DNA of 14,574 bases from Polaromonas sp. (GTDB taxonomy: Bacteria > Pseudomonadota > Gammaproteobacteria > Burkholderiales > Burkholderiaceae_C): NCBI GenBank assembly GCA_025362825.1, contig JANYFF010000190.1, positions 1 to 14,574 of the forward strand. Reading direction: 5' to 3'. The position numbers were made by a program, and so were the translations under genes. Positions 6,007-13,622 of the stretch are shown one piece after another; position 1 is the first letter of the stretch, and each line of letters begins with the position of its first letter. A model generated the notes under the pieces. That model was not told the DNA's origin, searched no databases, and worked only from the letters and a program-made list of their open reading frames with translations.

Positions 6007-7062
6007 ATGACTGAACCCGACCGGCCCGCACAGGCCACCACCAACAAAGCCCGCCACGCCTACGAGCCCCTGACACCTGACGTCGTGCTGGACGCGCTGG
6101 CCAGCGTTGGCCTGACTGGCGATGGCCGCTTGATGGCGCTGTCGAGTTACGAAAACCGCGTCTACCAGATCCATCTTGAAAACAGCGTTGGCAAGGCCGC
6201 TGCCGCCGGTGAAGTCGTGGTTGCCAAGTTCTATCGCCCCGATCGCTGGAGCGACGAACAAATCATTGAAGAGCATGCCTTTGCCGCCGAGCTGATGGCG
6301 GCCGAAGTGCCGGTAGTCGGTGCGCTGGTGCTGCACGGCAAGACGCTGCACCATTTTGGCGGCTTCAGCTTTAGCGTGTCGCCCAGCCGCGGCGGCCGGC
6401 GGCCCGAGCTCGACAACTTTGAAGTGCTTGAGTGGATTGGCCGCTTCCTGGCGCGTATCCACACCGTCGGCAGCGCCCAGCCGTTTGCGCATCGCCCGGC
6501 CCTGAACCTCCAGACCTTCGGCCAGGCATCACACGACATTTTGCTGGCCGGCAACTACCTGCCGCTGGACATGGAGTCGCGCTGGCGCAAGGCCTTTGAA
6601 GAAGCGATGCAGACCGCGCAGGCAGTGTTTGAAAGCGTCGGCGACGTCAAGACCCTGCGGCTGCACGGCGACTGCCACCCCGGCAACATCTTGTGGACAC
6701 CTGAAGGCCTGCCGGGCGCGGGTCCGCACTTCGTCGATCTGGACGATGCCCGCAGCGGCCCGGCGGTGCAGGATTTGTGGATGCTGTTGTCAGGCGACCG
6801 TGGCCAGTGCAACCGGCAACTGGGCGCGCTGGTCGATGGCTACGAAGAATTCCGTGAATTCGACCGGCGCGAGCTGGCCCTGATCGAGCCGCTACGCACG
6901 CTGCGTCTGGTGCATTACAGCGCCTGGCTGGCACAGCGCTGGCACGACCCGATCTTTCCGATCAACTTCCCGTGGTTTGGCTCCAGCGACTACTGGAAAG
7001 GCCAGGTCGACATGCTGGTAGAGCAGACCGAAGCGATGCAGGAAGCGCCGCTGGTTGCCTGA
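6007..7062 (+). CDS. srkA: SrkA/RdoA stress-response protein kinase (YihE family)
   Basis: SrkA (RdoA, YihE) is a cytoplasmic Ser/Thr kinase of the aminoglycoside-phosphotransferase fold that protects cells under envelope and oxidative stress. The 351-residue product has SSYENRVYQ at 46-54, the ATP-anchoring lysine K74 in VAKFYRP, EEHAFAAEL at 88-96, and the catalytic loop LHGDCHPGN at 219-227 with base D222 and metal-binding N227. FVDLDDARSGPAVQDLWMLL at 242-261 carries the metal-binding aspartate. Compared with the E. coli protein (328 aa) it has a somewhat longer N terminus and a short alanine-rich insertion at about 60-68. The start ATG 6007 was chosen by homology; GAAGG at 5989-5993 is a rather distant ribosome site. 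The frame is open far upstream, but that part overlaps the DUF2855 gene and the repeat. It converges with the FAH-family gene, 23 bases apart. Confidence 0.93.
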   Translation: MTEPDRPAQATTNKARHAYEPLTPDVVLDALASVGLTGDGRLMALSSYENRVYQIHLENSVGKAAAAGEVVVAKFYRPDRWSDEQIIEEHAFAAELMAAEVPVVGALVLHGKTLHHFGGFSFSVSPSRGGRRPELDNFEVLEWIGRFLARIHTVGSAQPFAHRPALNLQTFGQASHDILLAGNYLPLDMESRWRKAFEEAMQTAQAVFESVGDVKTLRLHGDCHPGNILWTPEGLPGAGPHFVDLDDARSGPAVQDLWMLLSGDRGQCNRQLGALVDGYEEFREFDRRELALIEPLRTLRLVHYSAWLAQRWHDPIFPINFPWFGSSDYWKGQVDMLVEQTEAMQEAPLVA

Positions 7063-7085
7063 TCCGCGACCAGCAGAGAAACTGG

Positions 7086-7958
7086 CTATTTGACTGGATT
7101 ATTCAGGCTACCAATACCGTCGATTTCGACCCGTACCAAATCGCCGGACTTCAGGTATTTTGGCGGCTTGAAGCCGATGCCAACACCGACCGGCGTACCG
7201 GTAGCAATCACGTCACCCGGGTACAACGTGATGCCGGCCGAGAGGGTTTCGATCAGCGTGGGGATGTCAAAAATCAGGTCGGTGGTAGATGCGTCCTGGC
7301 GCAGCTCGCCGTTCACATAGCAACGCACGCGGGTCTTGGTGCCGTCGCACTCGTCGGCGCTGACCAGCCACGGGCCCATCGGGCAGAAGGTGTCAAACGA
7401 CTTGCCCAGGTGCCACTGCTTGTGGCGGCTTTGCCAGTCGCGCGCCGTTACGTCGTTGATGATGGTGTAGCCCCACACGTGCGCCATGGCATCGGCGGCC
7501 TTGATGCCTTTGCCGCCACGCCCGATGATGACGGTTAACTCGGCTTCGTAGTCAATCGCGCTGGAAGCTGCAGGCATCTCGATGGTGTCGGTCGGGCCGA
7601 CCACCGACTCTGGCACCTTGGTGAAATAAATCGGGCAATCAGGGATGTCTTCACCGGCCTTGGCACTGCTGTCAAAGCCGCTGCCGGCAAATTCACGGGC
7701 ATGGGCAAAATAGTTTTTACCGACACAAAAAATATTACGACGGGCTTTTGGCAGGGGAGCCGTCACCTTCACGGCGGCCATCGCCACCGGAGCCAGCAAG
7801 GCAGGCAGCGGCTCGCCGCGCGCCAGCATTTCGATGATGGGGAGCGCGCCGAGTTCGCGCTGAGCCTGCGGCATGTCAAACGGCTGGATGTGCTGCAGAT
7901 CGCTGGACACAAGGCCCACACCGGCTGCACCGTTTTGTTGAAAGGCAATAATTTTCAT
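7086..7958 (-). CDS. Fumarylacetoacetate hydrolase (FAH) family protein
   Basis: FAH-family enzymes cleave or decarboxylate beta-diketo acids and related keto acids in aromatic and sugar-acid breakdown, using a divalent metal. The 290-residue product has the two-part layout: a variable N-terminal segment (1-70) and the FAH core. Metal ligands are E138 and E140 in DYEAELTVIIG and D169 in NDVTARD. KNYFAHARE at 81-89 holds the conserved active-site histidine (H86), and GDVIATGTPVGVG at 248-260 the conserved GTP loop. No signal peptide is present. The start ATG 7958 has the purine-rich GAGAGA upstream. It is divergent from the Bug receptor genes, so shared regulation and a linked substrate are plausible. 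The exact reaction (ureidoglycolate lyase, oxaloacetate decarboxylase, 2-keto-acid hydrolase) cannot be told from sequence. Confidence 0.9.
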   Translation of the reverse strand: MKIIAFQQNGAAGVGLVSSDLQHIQPFDMPQAQRELGALPIIEMLARGEPLPALLAPVAMAAVKVTAPLPKARRNIFCVGKNYFAHAREFAGSGFDSSAKAGEDIPDCPIYFTKVPESVVGPTDTIEMPAASSAIDYEAELTVIIGRGGKGIKAADAMAHVWGYTIINDVTARDWQSRHKQWHLGKSFDTFCPMGPWLVSADECDGTKTRVRCYVNGELRQDASTTDLIFDIPTLIETLSAGITLYPGDVIATGTPVGVGIGFKPPKYLKSGDLVRVEIDGIGSLNNPVK

Positions 7959-8156
7959 CTGCTGTCTCTCTTGTGTCTGGTTAGCGTGACCAGGGCCATT
8001 GTGAGCCTGGCGCCGGAGCCTTTACGGCCCATCAGGGAATCCGCTGATACCCGGATTTCAGGCGGATGTTAGCATGCAAACCATCCACCCCGCACCCCAT
8101 AGTATCCTGCAAAGTACCTGCGAAAATCTGCAAAAATCTGCCTCGAAGGACACAAA
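7959..8156. promoter_or_regulatory. Divergent control region between FAH gene and Bug operon
   Basis: This 198-base gap holds three visible structures. An imperfect inverted repeat pairs ATCCGC-TGA (8039-8047) with TCAGGCGGAT (8058-8067), with one bulged base. Directly next to it is the palindrome GTTaGCATGCaAAC (8068-8081). Third, CTGC recurs at 8107, 8118, 8128 and 8138. AAGGA at 8146-8150 is the ribosome site of the Bug gene. I see no clear consensus -35/-10 pair, so a regulated (activator-dependent) promoter is plausible. No regulator gene lies in the gap. Confidence 0.5.
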
Positions 8157-9137
8157 ATGAAACGTCGAACCCTGCTTGAATCACTGGCAGTTGCAAGCCT
8201 GCTGGCATCGTCTGCTGGCCTCGCTGTTGCACAGAATGCCTGGCCCACGCGGGCCATCACCATGGTCGTTCCTTTTCCTCCGGGCGGCCTGGCCGACCTG
8301 GTGGCGCGGCCCGTGGCAGAAGCCATGTCGCGCGATTTGGGCCAGCCCGTCATCATTGAAAACAGGGGCGGCGCCGGCGGCGGTATCGGCATGGGTCTGG
8401 TTGCCAAGGCAAAGCCTGATGGCTACACCATTTTGATGGCGCTGTCGTCATTGACCGTGCTGCCCGAAGCCGACACGGTGCTGGCGCGCCCGCCCATGTT
8501 TGCACTGGCTGACCTGCGTCCCATCGCACGCTTTACCGCCGACCCGACGGTGCTGGCCGTGCGTGCCGATGCACCCTGGAAGACTGTTCAGCAGTTTGTC
8601 GACGACGCCAAAAAGCGTCCGGGCGCCATCAACTATGGCTCGTCTGGCAACTACGGCACCATGCACGTGCCGATGGAAATCCTTTCGCAAAACGCCGGCA
8701 TCAAGCTGACGCATATTCCGTTCACCGGCGCAGGCCCCGCGGTGGTGGCCTTGTTGGGCGGACAAATCGATGCGGTGTCGTCTGGTCCGGCCACCGTGCT
8801 GCAGCAGGTCAAAGCTGGCAAGTTGCGCGTGCTGGCGCATTGGGGTAACGGCCAGCTCGGCACCTTGCCGGACGTGCCGAGCCTTAAAGATGCGGGCTTT
8901 AACGCCGAGTATGCGCAGTGGTCGGGCCTCTTCATTCCTGCCGGCACGCCGGATCCCATCGCACAGCGTTTGCGCGCGGCCGCCAAAAACGCCGGTCAGG
9001 ATGCCAAGGTGCGTGAGGTCATTCTGGGCGCTGGCAGCCCGGTGCAATACCTCGATTCACCGGACTTTGAAAAGTATGTGCAGCTCGATGCCACACGCAT
9101 GGCTGCAGTTGTCAAACGCATTGGAAAAGTGGAGTAA
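8157..9137 (+). CDS. Bug-family periplasmic substrate-binding protein (first of two)
   Basis: Bug (TctC-like) proteins are periplasmic receptors for carboxylates and related small molecules, greatly expanded in Burkholderiales. The 326-residue product has a signal peptide with two arginines, a hydrophobic core and a probable cut after AVA at residue 25. The family blocks follow: ITMVVPFPPGGLADLVAR near 34-51, PVIIENRGGAGGGIG, KPDGYTIL, INYGSSGNYGTMHVPME and KLRVLA. The start ATG 8157 has AAGGA six bases upstream. The next gene begins 3 bases after the stop, so the two are an operon. No membrane TctA/TctB genes are nearby; orphan Bug receptors of this kind are common. The ligand is unknown, but an FAH-family enzyme is divergent from it, which suggests a keto acid or aromatic breakdown product. 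Confidence 0.93.
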   Translation: MKRRTLLESLAVASLLASSAGLAVAQNAWPTRAITMVVPFPPGGLADLVARPVAEAMSRDLGQPVIIENRGGAGGGIGMGLVAKAKPDGYTILMALSSLTVLPEADTVLARPPMFALADLRPIARFTADPTVLAVRADAPWKTVQQFVDDAKKRPGAINYGSSGNYGTMHVPMEILSQNAGIKLTHIPFTGAGPAVVALLGGQIDAVSSGPATVLQQVKAGKLRVLAHWGNGQLGTLPDVPSLKDAGFNAEYAQWSGLFIPAGTPDPIAQRLRAAAKNAGQDAKVREVILGAGSPVQYLDSPDFEKYVQLDATRMAAVVKRIGKVE

Positions 9138-9140
9138 ATC

Positions 9141-10139
9141 ATGCAACTGAACTCACCAGTCAAACACGCCCTTGTAAAGACCGCCCGCCTGTTCGCCTGC
9201 GGCGCGGCTGCTGCCGCAATGTCAATGGGCGCAGCCGCGCAAAGCTACCCCAGCAAGCCGGTCAAAATCATCGTGCCGTTCGCCGCGGGTGGTCCGGCCG
9301 ACAACTACGCACGGTTTATCGGCAAGGGCCTGCAGGACGCACTGGCGCAACCCTTTGTGATTGAAAATCGGCCCGGCGCGGGCTCGGTGATTGGCACCGA
9401 TGCCGTCGCCAAATCCCCAGCCGACGGCTACACCCTGCTCGTGATGTCCAACACCCAGACCGTCAACGAAACCCTGGTAGCCAACAAGCCCTACCAGCTG
9501 ATGCGCGACTTTGTGCCGGTGGCTCCCATCAACTATTCAGAACTCGTACTGGTAGCCAATCCGGCCACACCGTTTTCGACCCTGAAGGCCATGACAGCCC
9601 AGGCAAAGGCCAAACCCGGCAAGATCAACTACGCGTCATCCGGTACCGGCACGCCGTACCACATGGCCGGCGAGCTCTACAAAAGCATGGCCGGCGTTTA
9701 CCTGGTGCACATTCCCTACCGCGGCAGCACCGGCGCGCGCACCGACGTGATTGGCGGACAGGTCGAGGTGATGTTTGATGCGGTCACCACCATGGTCGAG
9801 CAGGTCAAGGCCGGCAAGGTCAAGGCGATTGCAACCACAGGCAAGGTTCGTTCGGAAGTGCTGCCAGACGTACCCACCATGGCTGAGGCAGGGCTACCCG
9901 GCTATGAAGCCACCATCTGGCTGGGCCTGATGGCGCCGCGCGGTACGCCAAAGGAAATCGTCGACAAACTCAATGCAGTAGTGACCAAAATTACCAGCCA
10001 GCCCGACGTGAAGCAGCTGTGGTCCAAGCAGGGTGCCGTGCCGATGGTGATGAACCCCACCGCATTTGAAAAATACATGCAGGACGACATCGCCAAATGG
10101 GCACGCGTGATCAAAACCGCCAACATCAAGGTCGACTGA
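9141..10139 (+). CDS. Bug-family periplasmic substrate-binding protein (second of two)
   Basis: This is a second TctC-like receptor, 332 residues, on the same transcript as the first. The signal peptide is long, with a basic start, an alanine-rich core and a probable cut after AAA at residue 33. Family blocks are VKIIVPFAAGGPADNYAR, PFVIENRPGAGSVIGTD, SPADGYTLL, INYASSGTGTPYHMAGEL and HIPYRGSTGARTDVIGGQ. GGAG at 9131-9134, overlapping the upstream stop region, is a well-placed ribosome site. The two Bug proteins are clearly different in sequence (for example FPPGGLAD against FAAGGPAD), so this is not a recent duplication. They may bind different ligands. Confidence 0.94.
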   Translation: MQLNSPVKHALVKTARLFACGAAAAAMSMGAAAQSYPSKPVKIIVPFAAGGPADNYARFIGKGLQDALAQPFVIENRPGAGSVIGTDAVAKSPADGYTLLVMSNTQTVNETLVANKPYQLMRDFVPVAPINYSELVLVANPATPFSTLKAMTAQAKAKPGKINYASSGTGTPYHMAGELYKSMAGVYLVHIPYRGSTGARTDVIGGQVEVMFDAVTTMVEQVKAGKVKAIATTGKVRSEVLPDVPTMAEAGLPGYEATIWLGLMAPRGTPKEIVDKLNAVVTKITSQPDVKQLWSKQGAVPMVMNPTAFEKYMQDDIAKWARVIKTANIKVD

Positions 10140-10150
10140 GCCCAAGCCAC

Positions 10151-10858
10151 ATGAACCAGACACTCCAACTCAATCTGCTCAGTGGCGGTGCCGCCCAGGG
10201 CCTGGTCGGCAAGCTGCAGGACAGTTTCAAGGCTGCGCACCACTGCAGCATCGCGGGCACCTTTGGCGCCGTCGGCATGATGAAGGACAGCCTGCTCGCG
10301 GGCGCGCCCTGCGACGTCATCATCCTCACCGATGCGCTGGTGGCACAGCTCACGGCCAGCGGCGAGCTGCTGACCGGCAGTGCGCGCGCGGTTGGCACAG
10401 TCAAGACCGGCGTTGCCGTCAAGACCGGTGACAAAGTGCCCGCCGTTGACAGCCCGGCTGCGCTGAAAGCTGCCCTGCAGGCAGCGCGCGGCATTTACTT
10501 TCCGGACCCGGTCAAGGCGACCGCTGGCATCCACGTGATGCGCGTGCTGAAAGAGCTTGGGCTGGATGTTGAACTGGCCGACAGGCTGCGGCCATTCCCC
10601 AACGGTGCGACGGCGATGAAAGTCATGTCGCAGTCGACAGAAACGGGCCTGCTGGGCTGCACCCAGATCACCGAAATCCTCTACACCGACGGCGTTGACC
10701 TAGTTGCGCCCCTGCCCAGGGCGTTTGAACTGGCAACCATCTACACCGCCGCCGTGTGTAGCAAATCAGCCCAGCCGCAGCTGGCGCAGGCGCTGATCGA
10801 GCTGCTGGTGGGCGAACAGGCGGCAGCGACGCGCTTGGCCTGCGGTTTTGAAGTCTGA
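10151..10858 (+). CDS. ModA-like substrate-binding-fold protein without signal peptide
   Basis: The 235-residue product resembles the ModA / SBP_bac_11 family, whose classic members bind molybdate or tungstate in the periplasm. Visible family features are LQLNLLSGGAAQGLVGKL near 5-22, a serine/glycine region resembling SxGxxG (TFGAVGMMKDSLLAGAPCDVIILTD), GIYFPDPVKATAGIHVM at about 114-130 and STETGLLGCTQITEI. The N terminus goes straight into the first beta strand with no basic-hydrophobic leader, so it is predicted cytoplasmic, unlike true ModA. I found no upstream start that adds a leader: the frame is open back to 10097, but those residues are polar. It starts 11 bases after the second Bug gene. 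No ModB or ModC lies beside it. Molybdate binding is therefore doubtful; a cytoplasmic small-ligand binder linked to the Bug substrate is an alternative. Confidence 0.8.
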   Translation: MNQTLQLNLLSGGAAQGLVGKLQDSFKAAHHCSIAGTFGAVGMMKDSLLAGAPCDVIILTDALVAQLTASGELLTGSARAVGTVKTGVAVKTGDKVPAVDSPAALKAALQAARGIYFPDPVKATAGIHVMRVLKELGLDVELADRLRPFPNGATAMKVMSQSTETGLLGCTQITEILYTDGVDLVAPLPRAFELATIYTAAVCSKSAQPQLAQALIELLVGEQAAATRLACGFEV

Positions 10859-10892
10859 ACCAGGTCCGTAGCTACCCAAAACGTCGTAACTA

Positions 10893-10954
10893 CTATTTTG
10901 ATAGCACGAGACGCCCGGAATACGGGGGCTGCGGACATTTTTGACACCTAAAAC
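10893..10954 (+). repeat. Intergenic repeat, copy 2 (comamonad-type)
   Basis: This is the second copy of the repeat at 5889-5950, in the same orientation, beginning 34 bases after the ModA-like stop. It contains a short hairpin, CCCG / CGGG around GAATA (10914-10926), followed about 12 bases later by a T-run, so it may act as a weak terminator. The differences from copy 1 are concentrated in the 11-base segment between ATAGCAC and AATAC. Confidence 0.65.
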
Positions 10955-10976
10955 CACCTGAAGCAGGGGTTTCAGG
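10950..10976 (-). terminator. Possible terminator of the gsp operon
   Basis: Read on the minus strand directly after the gspF stop codon, CCTGAA (10976-10971) and TTCAGG (10962-10957) form a 6-base stem with an 8-base loop. TGGTTTTAGG follows. The stem is short and the T-run only four bases, so this is a modest candidate, but the position is right. Confidence 0.4.
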
Positions 10977-12209
10977 CTATTTGACGAACTGGTTAAGCTG
11001 GATGATCGGCAGCAGCACGGCCAGCACAATCAGCATCACCACCATGCCCATTGCCACGATGAGCAAAGGCTCCAGAATGGTCGCCAGGGCCATGGCACGG
11101 CGCTGGACTTCCATCGACAGCTGAACCGCCGCCCGCTGCAACATGACCGGCAACTGGCCGGTCTGCTCACCCAAGCGGGCAAACATGCTGACCAGGCCAG
11201 GAAAGCGCTTTTTCTGTGCCAGCGCAGAAGCCAGCGGCGCACCTTCACGCACCAGCAGCAGCGCATCGAGCGCATCCGCACGCATGGCGCGGTTCGACAG
11301 CGTCTCGGCGGCGGCCTGCAGCGCTTTCAGGATGGGCAGGCCGGCACCGGCCAGCATGGCCAGGGTGCTGGCAAAACGCGCGGCGTTGTAGTCACGCGCC
11401 AGCCGGCCGATGATGGGAATGTTCAGAGTGGAGGCATCGAATTTCTCACGAAGGCGTTCGTCCCTCAAGGCCAGTCGGGTGCCGATAGCTATCAGCACGA
11501 GTACGCCGGCCAGCGCCCAGCCGTAGTTGCGCACCACATCGCTGATGGCCAGCATGGCGACGGTGAGAAAAGGCAACGCCCGCTTGGTACCGGCAAACAC
11601 ATTGGCGACCTGCGGCACGACATAGCCGACCAGAAACATCACGATGACGATGGCGACCAGCGTTACGATGGCCGGATACAGCGCGGCAGCCAACAGTTTT
11701 GACTTCAGGGCCTCGCGCTCCTCCAGGTCGTCAGAAAGCCGCTCGAGCACCATACCCAGATGACCGCTCTGCTCACCGGCGCCAATAACGGCGGTGTAAA
11801 TCGACGAGAACTCGCGCGGATGCTGCGACAGCGCGCGCGCAAAGCTGGAGCCGCCGTTTACTTCGGAGCGCAGTGATGCGACCAGGTTACGCTGCTTTTC
11901 GTCTTCGGCTTCGTCAGACAAGGCCGTCAGTGCACGCTCCAGCGGCAAGCCGGAAGACACCAGCCCGGCCAGCTGCCGCGTCCAGATGGCGAGCCGCGTG
12001 GCATTGAAAACATTGCCGCCAAACAGGTTGGTCTGCAGCAGGGACGGCGATGCGCCCGAACCGCTGCCGCCCGTGACAGGCTCGACCACCAGCGGTACCA
12101 GCGCCTGCGTGCGCAGCAGGCTGCGCGCCGCTCTGGCGGTGTCGGCCTCGACCACCCCCCGACGAACCTTGCCGTCGTGCTGCATCGCTTCAAAGGAATA
12201 GGCGGGCAT
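10977..12209 (-). CDS. gspF: Type II secretion inner-membrane platform protein GspF
   Basis: GspF is the polytopic inner-membrane protein of the type II secretion machine that contacts the ATPase GspE. The 410-residue product has a cytoplasmic N terminus beginning MPAYSFEAMQHDGK and two T2SF domains, at about residues 75-197 and 278-400. Each is followed by hydrophobic membrane segments (near 165-195, 220-245 and 375-400). The C terminus LPIIQLNQFVK is typical of the family. The start is ATG 12209, seven bases from the gspE stop. An in-frame ATG at 12290 lies inside gspE and would add 27 residues unrelated to GspF, so it was not used. It is the last visible gene of a D-E-F operon; its stop is beside a small hairpin. 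Confidence 0.95.
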   Translation of the reverse strand: MPAYSFEAMQHDGKVRRGVVEADTARAARSLLRTQALVPLVVEPVTGGSGSGASPSLLQTNLFGGNVFNATRLAIWTRQLAGLVSSGLPLERALTALSDEAEDEKQRNLVASLRSEVNGGSSFARALSQHPREFSSIYTAVIGAGEQSGHLGMVLERLSDDLEEREALKSKLLAAALYPAIVTLVAIVIVMFLVGYVVPQVANVFAGTKRALPFLTVAMLAISDVVRNYGWALAGVLVLIAIGTRLALRDERLREKFDASTLNIPIIGRLARDYNAARFASTLAMLAGAGLPILKALQAAAETLSNRAMRADALDALLLVREGAPLASALAQKKRFPGLVSMFARLGEQTGQLPVMLQRAAVQLSMEVQRRAMALATILEPLLIVAMGMVVMLIVLAVLLPIIQLNQFVK

Positions 12210-12216
12210 CGAACAA

Positions 12217-13617
12217 TCAGTCGCGGGTAACCCGCAGCAGCTCTTCACGCGATGTGATGCCTGCCGCCACCAGCCGCTCGCCGTCATCACGCATCAGCGT
12301 CATGCCTTCAGTGAGTGCGGCCGTGCGAATGTCCGCCTCAGAAGCGCGGTTGTGCACCTGTGCACGAATGGCGTCGTTGGCGACCATCAGTTCAAACACG
12401 CCCGTGCGGCCCTGGTAGCCGGTCTGGCCGCATTCGGCGCAGCCTTTTCCAGTGCAATGCACACACACCTTGCGTACCAAGCGCTGGGCCAGCACGCCGA
12501 GCAATGACGAGCTCAGCAGGAAAGGCTCAACACCCATGTCGGTCAGGCGTGTGACGGCACTGGCGGCATCGTTGGTGTGCAGCGTGGCCAGCACCAGGTG
12601 GCCGGTCAGCGAAGCCTGGATGGCGATTTGCGCGGTTTCAAAATCGCGGATTTCACCGATCATGATGACGTCCGGGTCTTGCCGCAAAATAGCGCGCAGG
12701 GCCTTGGCAAAGCTCAGGTCTATCTTGGCGTTGACCTGCGTCTGGCCAATGCCGGGTAACTCATATTCAATCGGGTCTTCCACCGTCATGATGTTGGCGG
12801 CACCAGCGTCCAGCCGCTGCAAGCCCGCGTACAGCGTCGTGGTCTTGCCCGAGCCAGTCGGGCCGGTCACCAGGATGATGCCGTGCGGCTGGGTTATGAG
12901 GTGCTCAAAACGGCGCAGCACATCGCCCTGCATGCCGACTGATTCTAGGCTGAGCTTGCTTTCGCTTTTGTCCAGCAGCCGCAGCACCGCGCGCTCGCCG
13001 TGGGCGCTGGGCAGGGTGCTGACGCGCACATCCACGGCGCGTGTGCCAATGCGCAGCGAAATGCGGCCGTCCTGCGGCAGGCGCTTTTCAGAAATGTCGA
13101 GGTCGGCCATGATCTTCAGGCGCGAAATCAGCGCGGCGTGCAGCGCACGGTTGGGCCGCACCACCTCGCGCAGGGTGCCGTCTACCCGAAAGCGCACACT
13201 CGAATGGCGCTCATAGGGCTCGATGTGTATGTCGCTGGCGCCGTCGCGTGCCGCCTGTGTCAGCAGCGCATTGAGCATGCGGATGATGGGCGCGTCATCA
13301 GAGGTTTCCAGCAAGTCTTCAACCGCCGGCAAGTCCTGCATCATGCGCGACAAATCGGCATCGGATTCAACTTCGCTCACCACAGCTGCTGCGCTGGATT
13401 CACCTTCGGCATAGGCCGCGCTGATGCGCTGCGCAATGGTGCCGGGGTCGGCACGTTGCAGCACCAGCGCCGGGCTCCGCGCCCCGTACTTGCGCATCAC
13501 TTCGCCCATCGCATCCAGGTCGGGGCTGGCGTTGTGCCACAGCATGAGGGCGTGGCCGTCATCCTCCAGCAACAGGGCGTTGCTGCGGGCAAAGGCGTAA
13601 GGCAGTGGATAGCGCAT
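12217..13617 (-). CDS. gspE: Type II secretion ATPase GspE
   Basis: GspE is the cytoplasmic hexameric ATPase that powers pseudopilus assembly in type II secretion. The 466-residue product has a short N-terminal domain (1-105) and the motor. Walker A GPTGSGKTT is at 252-260, the Asp box VEDPIEYEL at 279-287, Walker B IMIGEIRD at 318-325 and the His box ATLHTNDAASAVTRL at 344-358. The four-cysteine metal site is present (C385, C388, C393, C396), but the two CxxC pairs are separated by only four residues. In well-studied GspE proteins such as Vibrio EpsE a loop of roughly 25-30 residues lies there, so this is a compact form. The start is ATG 13617, five bases after the gspD stop. Confidence 0.96.
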   Translation of the reverse strand: MRYPLPYAFARSNALLLEDDGHALMLWHNASPDLDAMGEVMRKYGARSPALVLQRADPGTIAQRISAAYAEGESSAAAVVSEVESDADLSRMMQDLPAVEDLLETSDDAPIIRMLNALLTQAARDGASDIHIEPYERHSSVRFRVDGTLREVVRPNRALHAALISRLKIMADLDISEKRLPQDGRISLRIGTRAVDVRVSTLPSAHGERAVLRLLDKSESKLSLESVGMQGDVLRRFEHLITQPHGIILVTGPTGSGKTTTLYAGLQRLDAGAANIMTVEDPIEYELPGIGQTQVNAKIDLSFAKALRAILRQDPDVIMIGEIRDFETAQIAIQASLTGHLVLATLHTNDAASAVTRLTDMGVEPFLLSSSLLGVLAQRLVRKVCVHCTGKGCAECGQTGYQGRTGVFELMVANDAIRAQVHNRASEADIRTAALTEGMTLMRDDGERLVAAGITSREELLRVTRD

Positions 13618-13622
13618 ACAGC

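Noticed and set aside
12223..12235. GCGGG-TAA-CCCGC hairpin near the gspE/gspF junction
   Set aside because: It encodes the last GspE residues in a conserved-looking C terminus, has a 3-base loop and no T-run; it is probably a coding coincidence.
12210..12290. 27-residue N-terminal extension of GspF
   Set aside because: It lies wholly inside the gspE 3' end and does not match GspF, which begins MPAYSFEAM at 12209.
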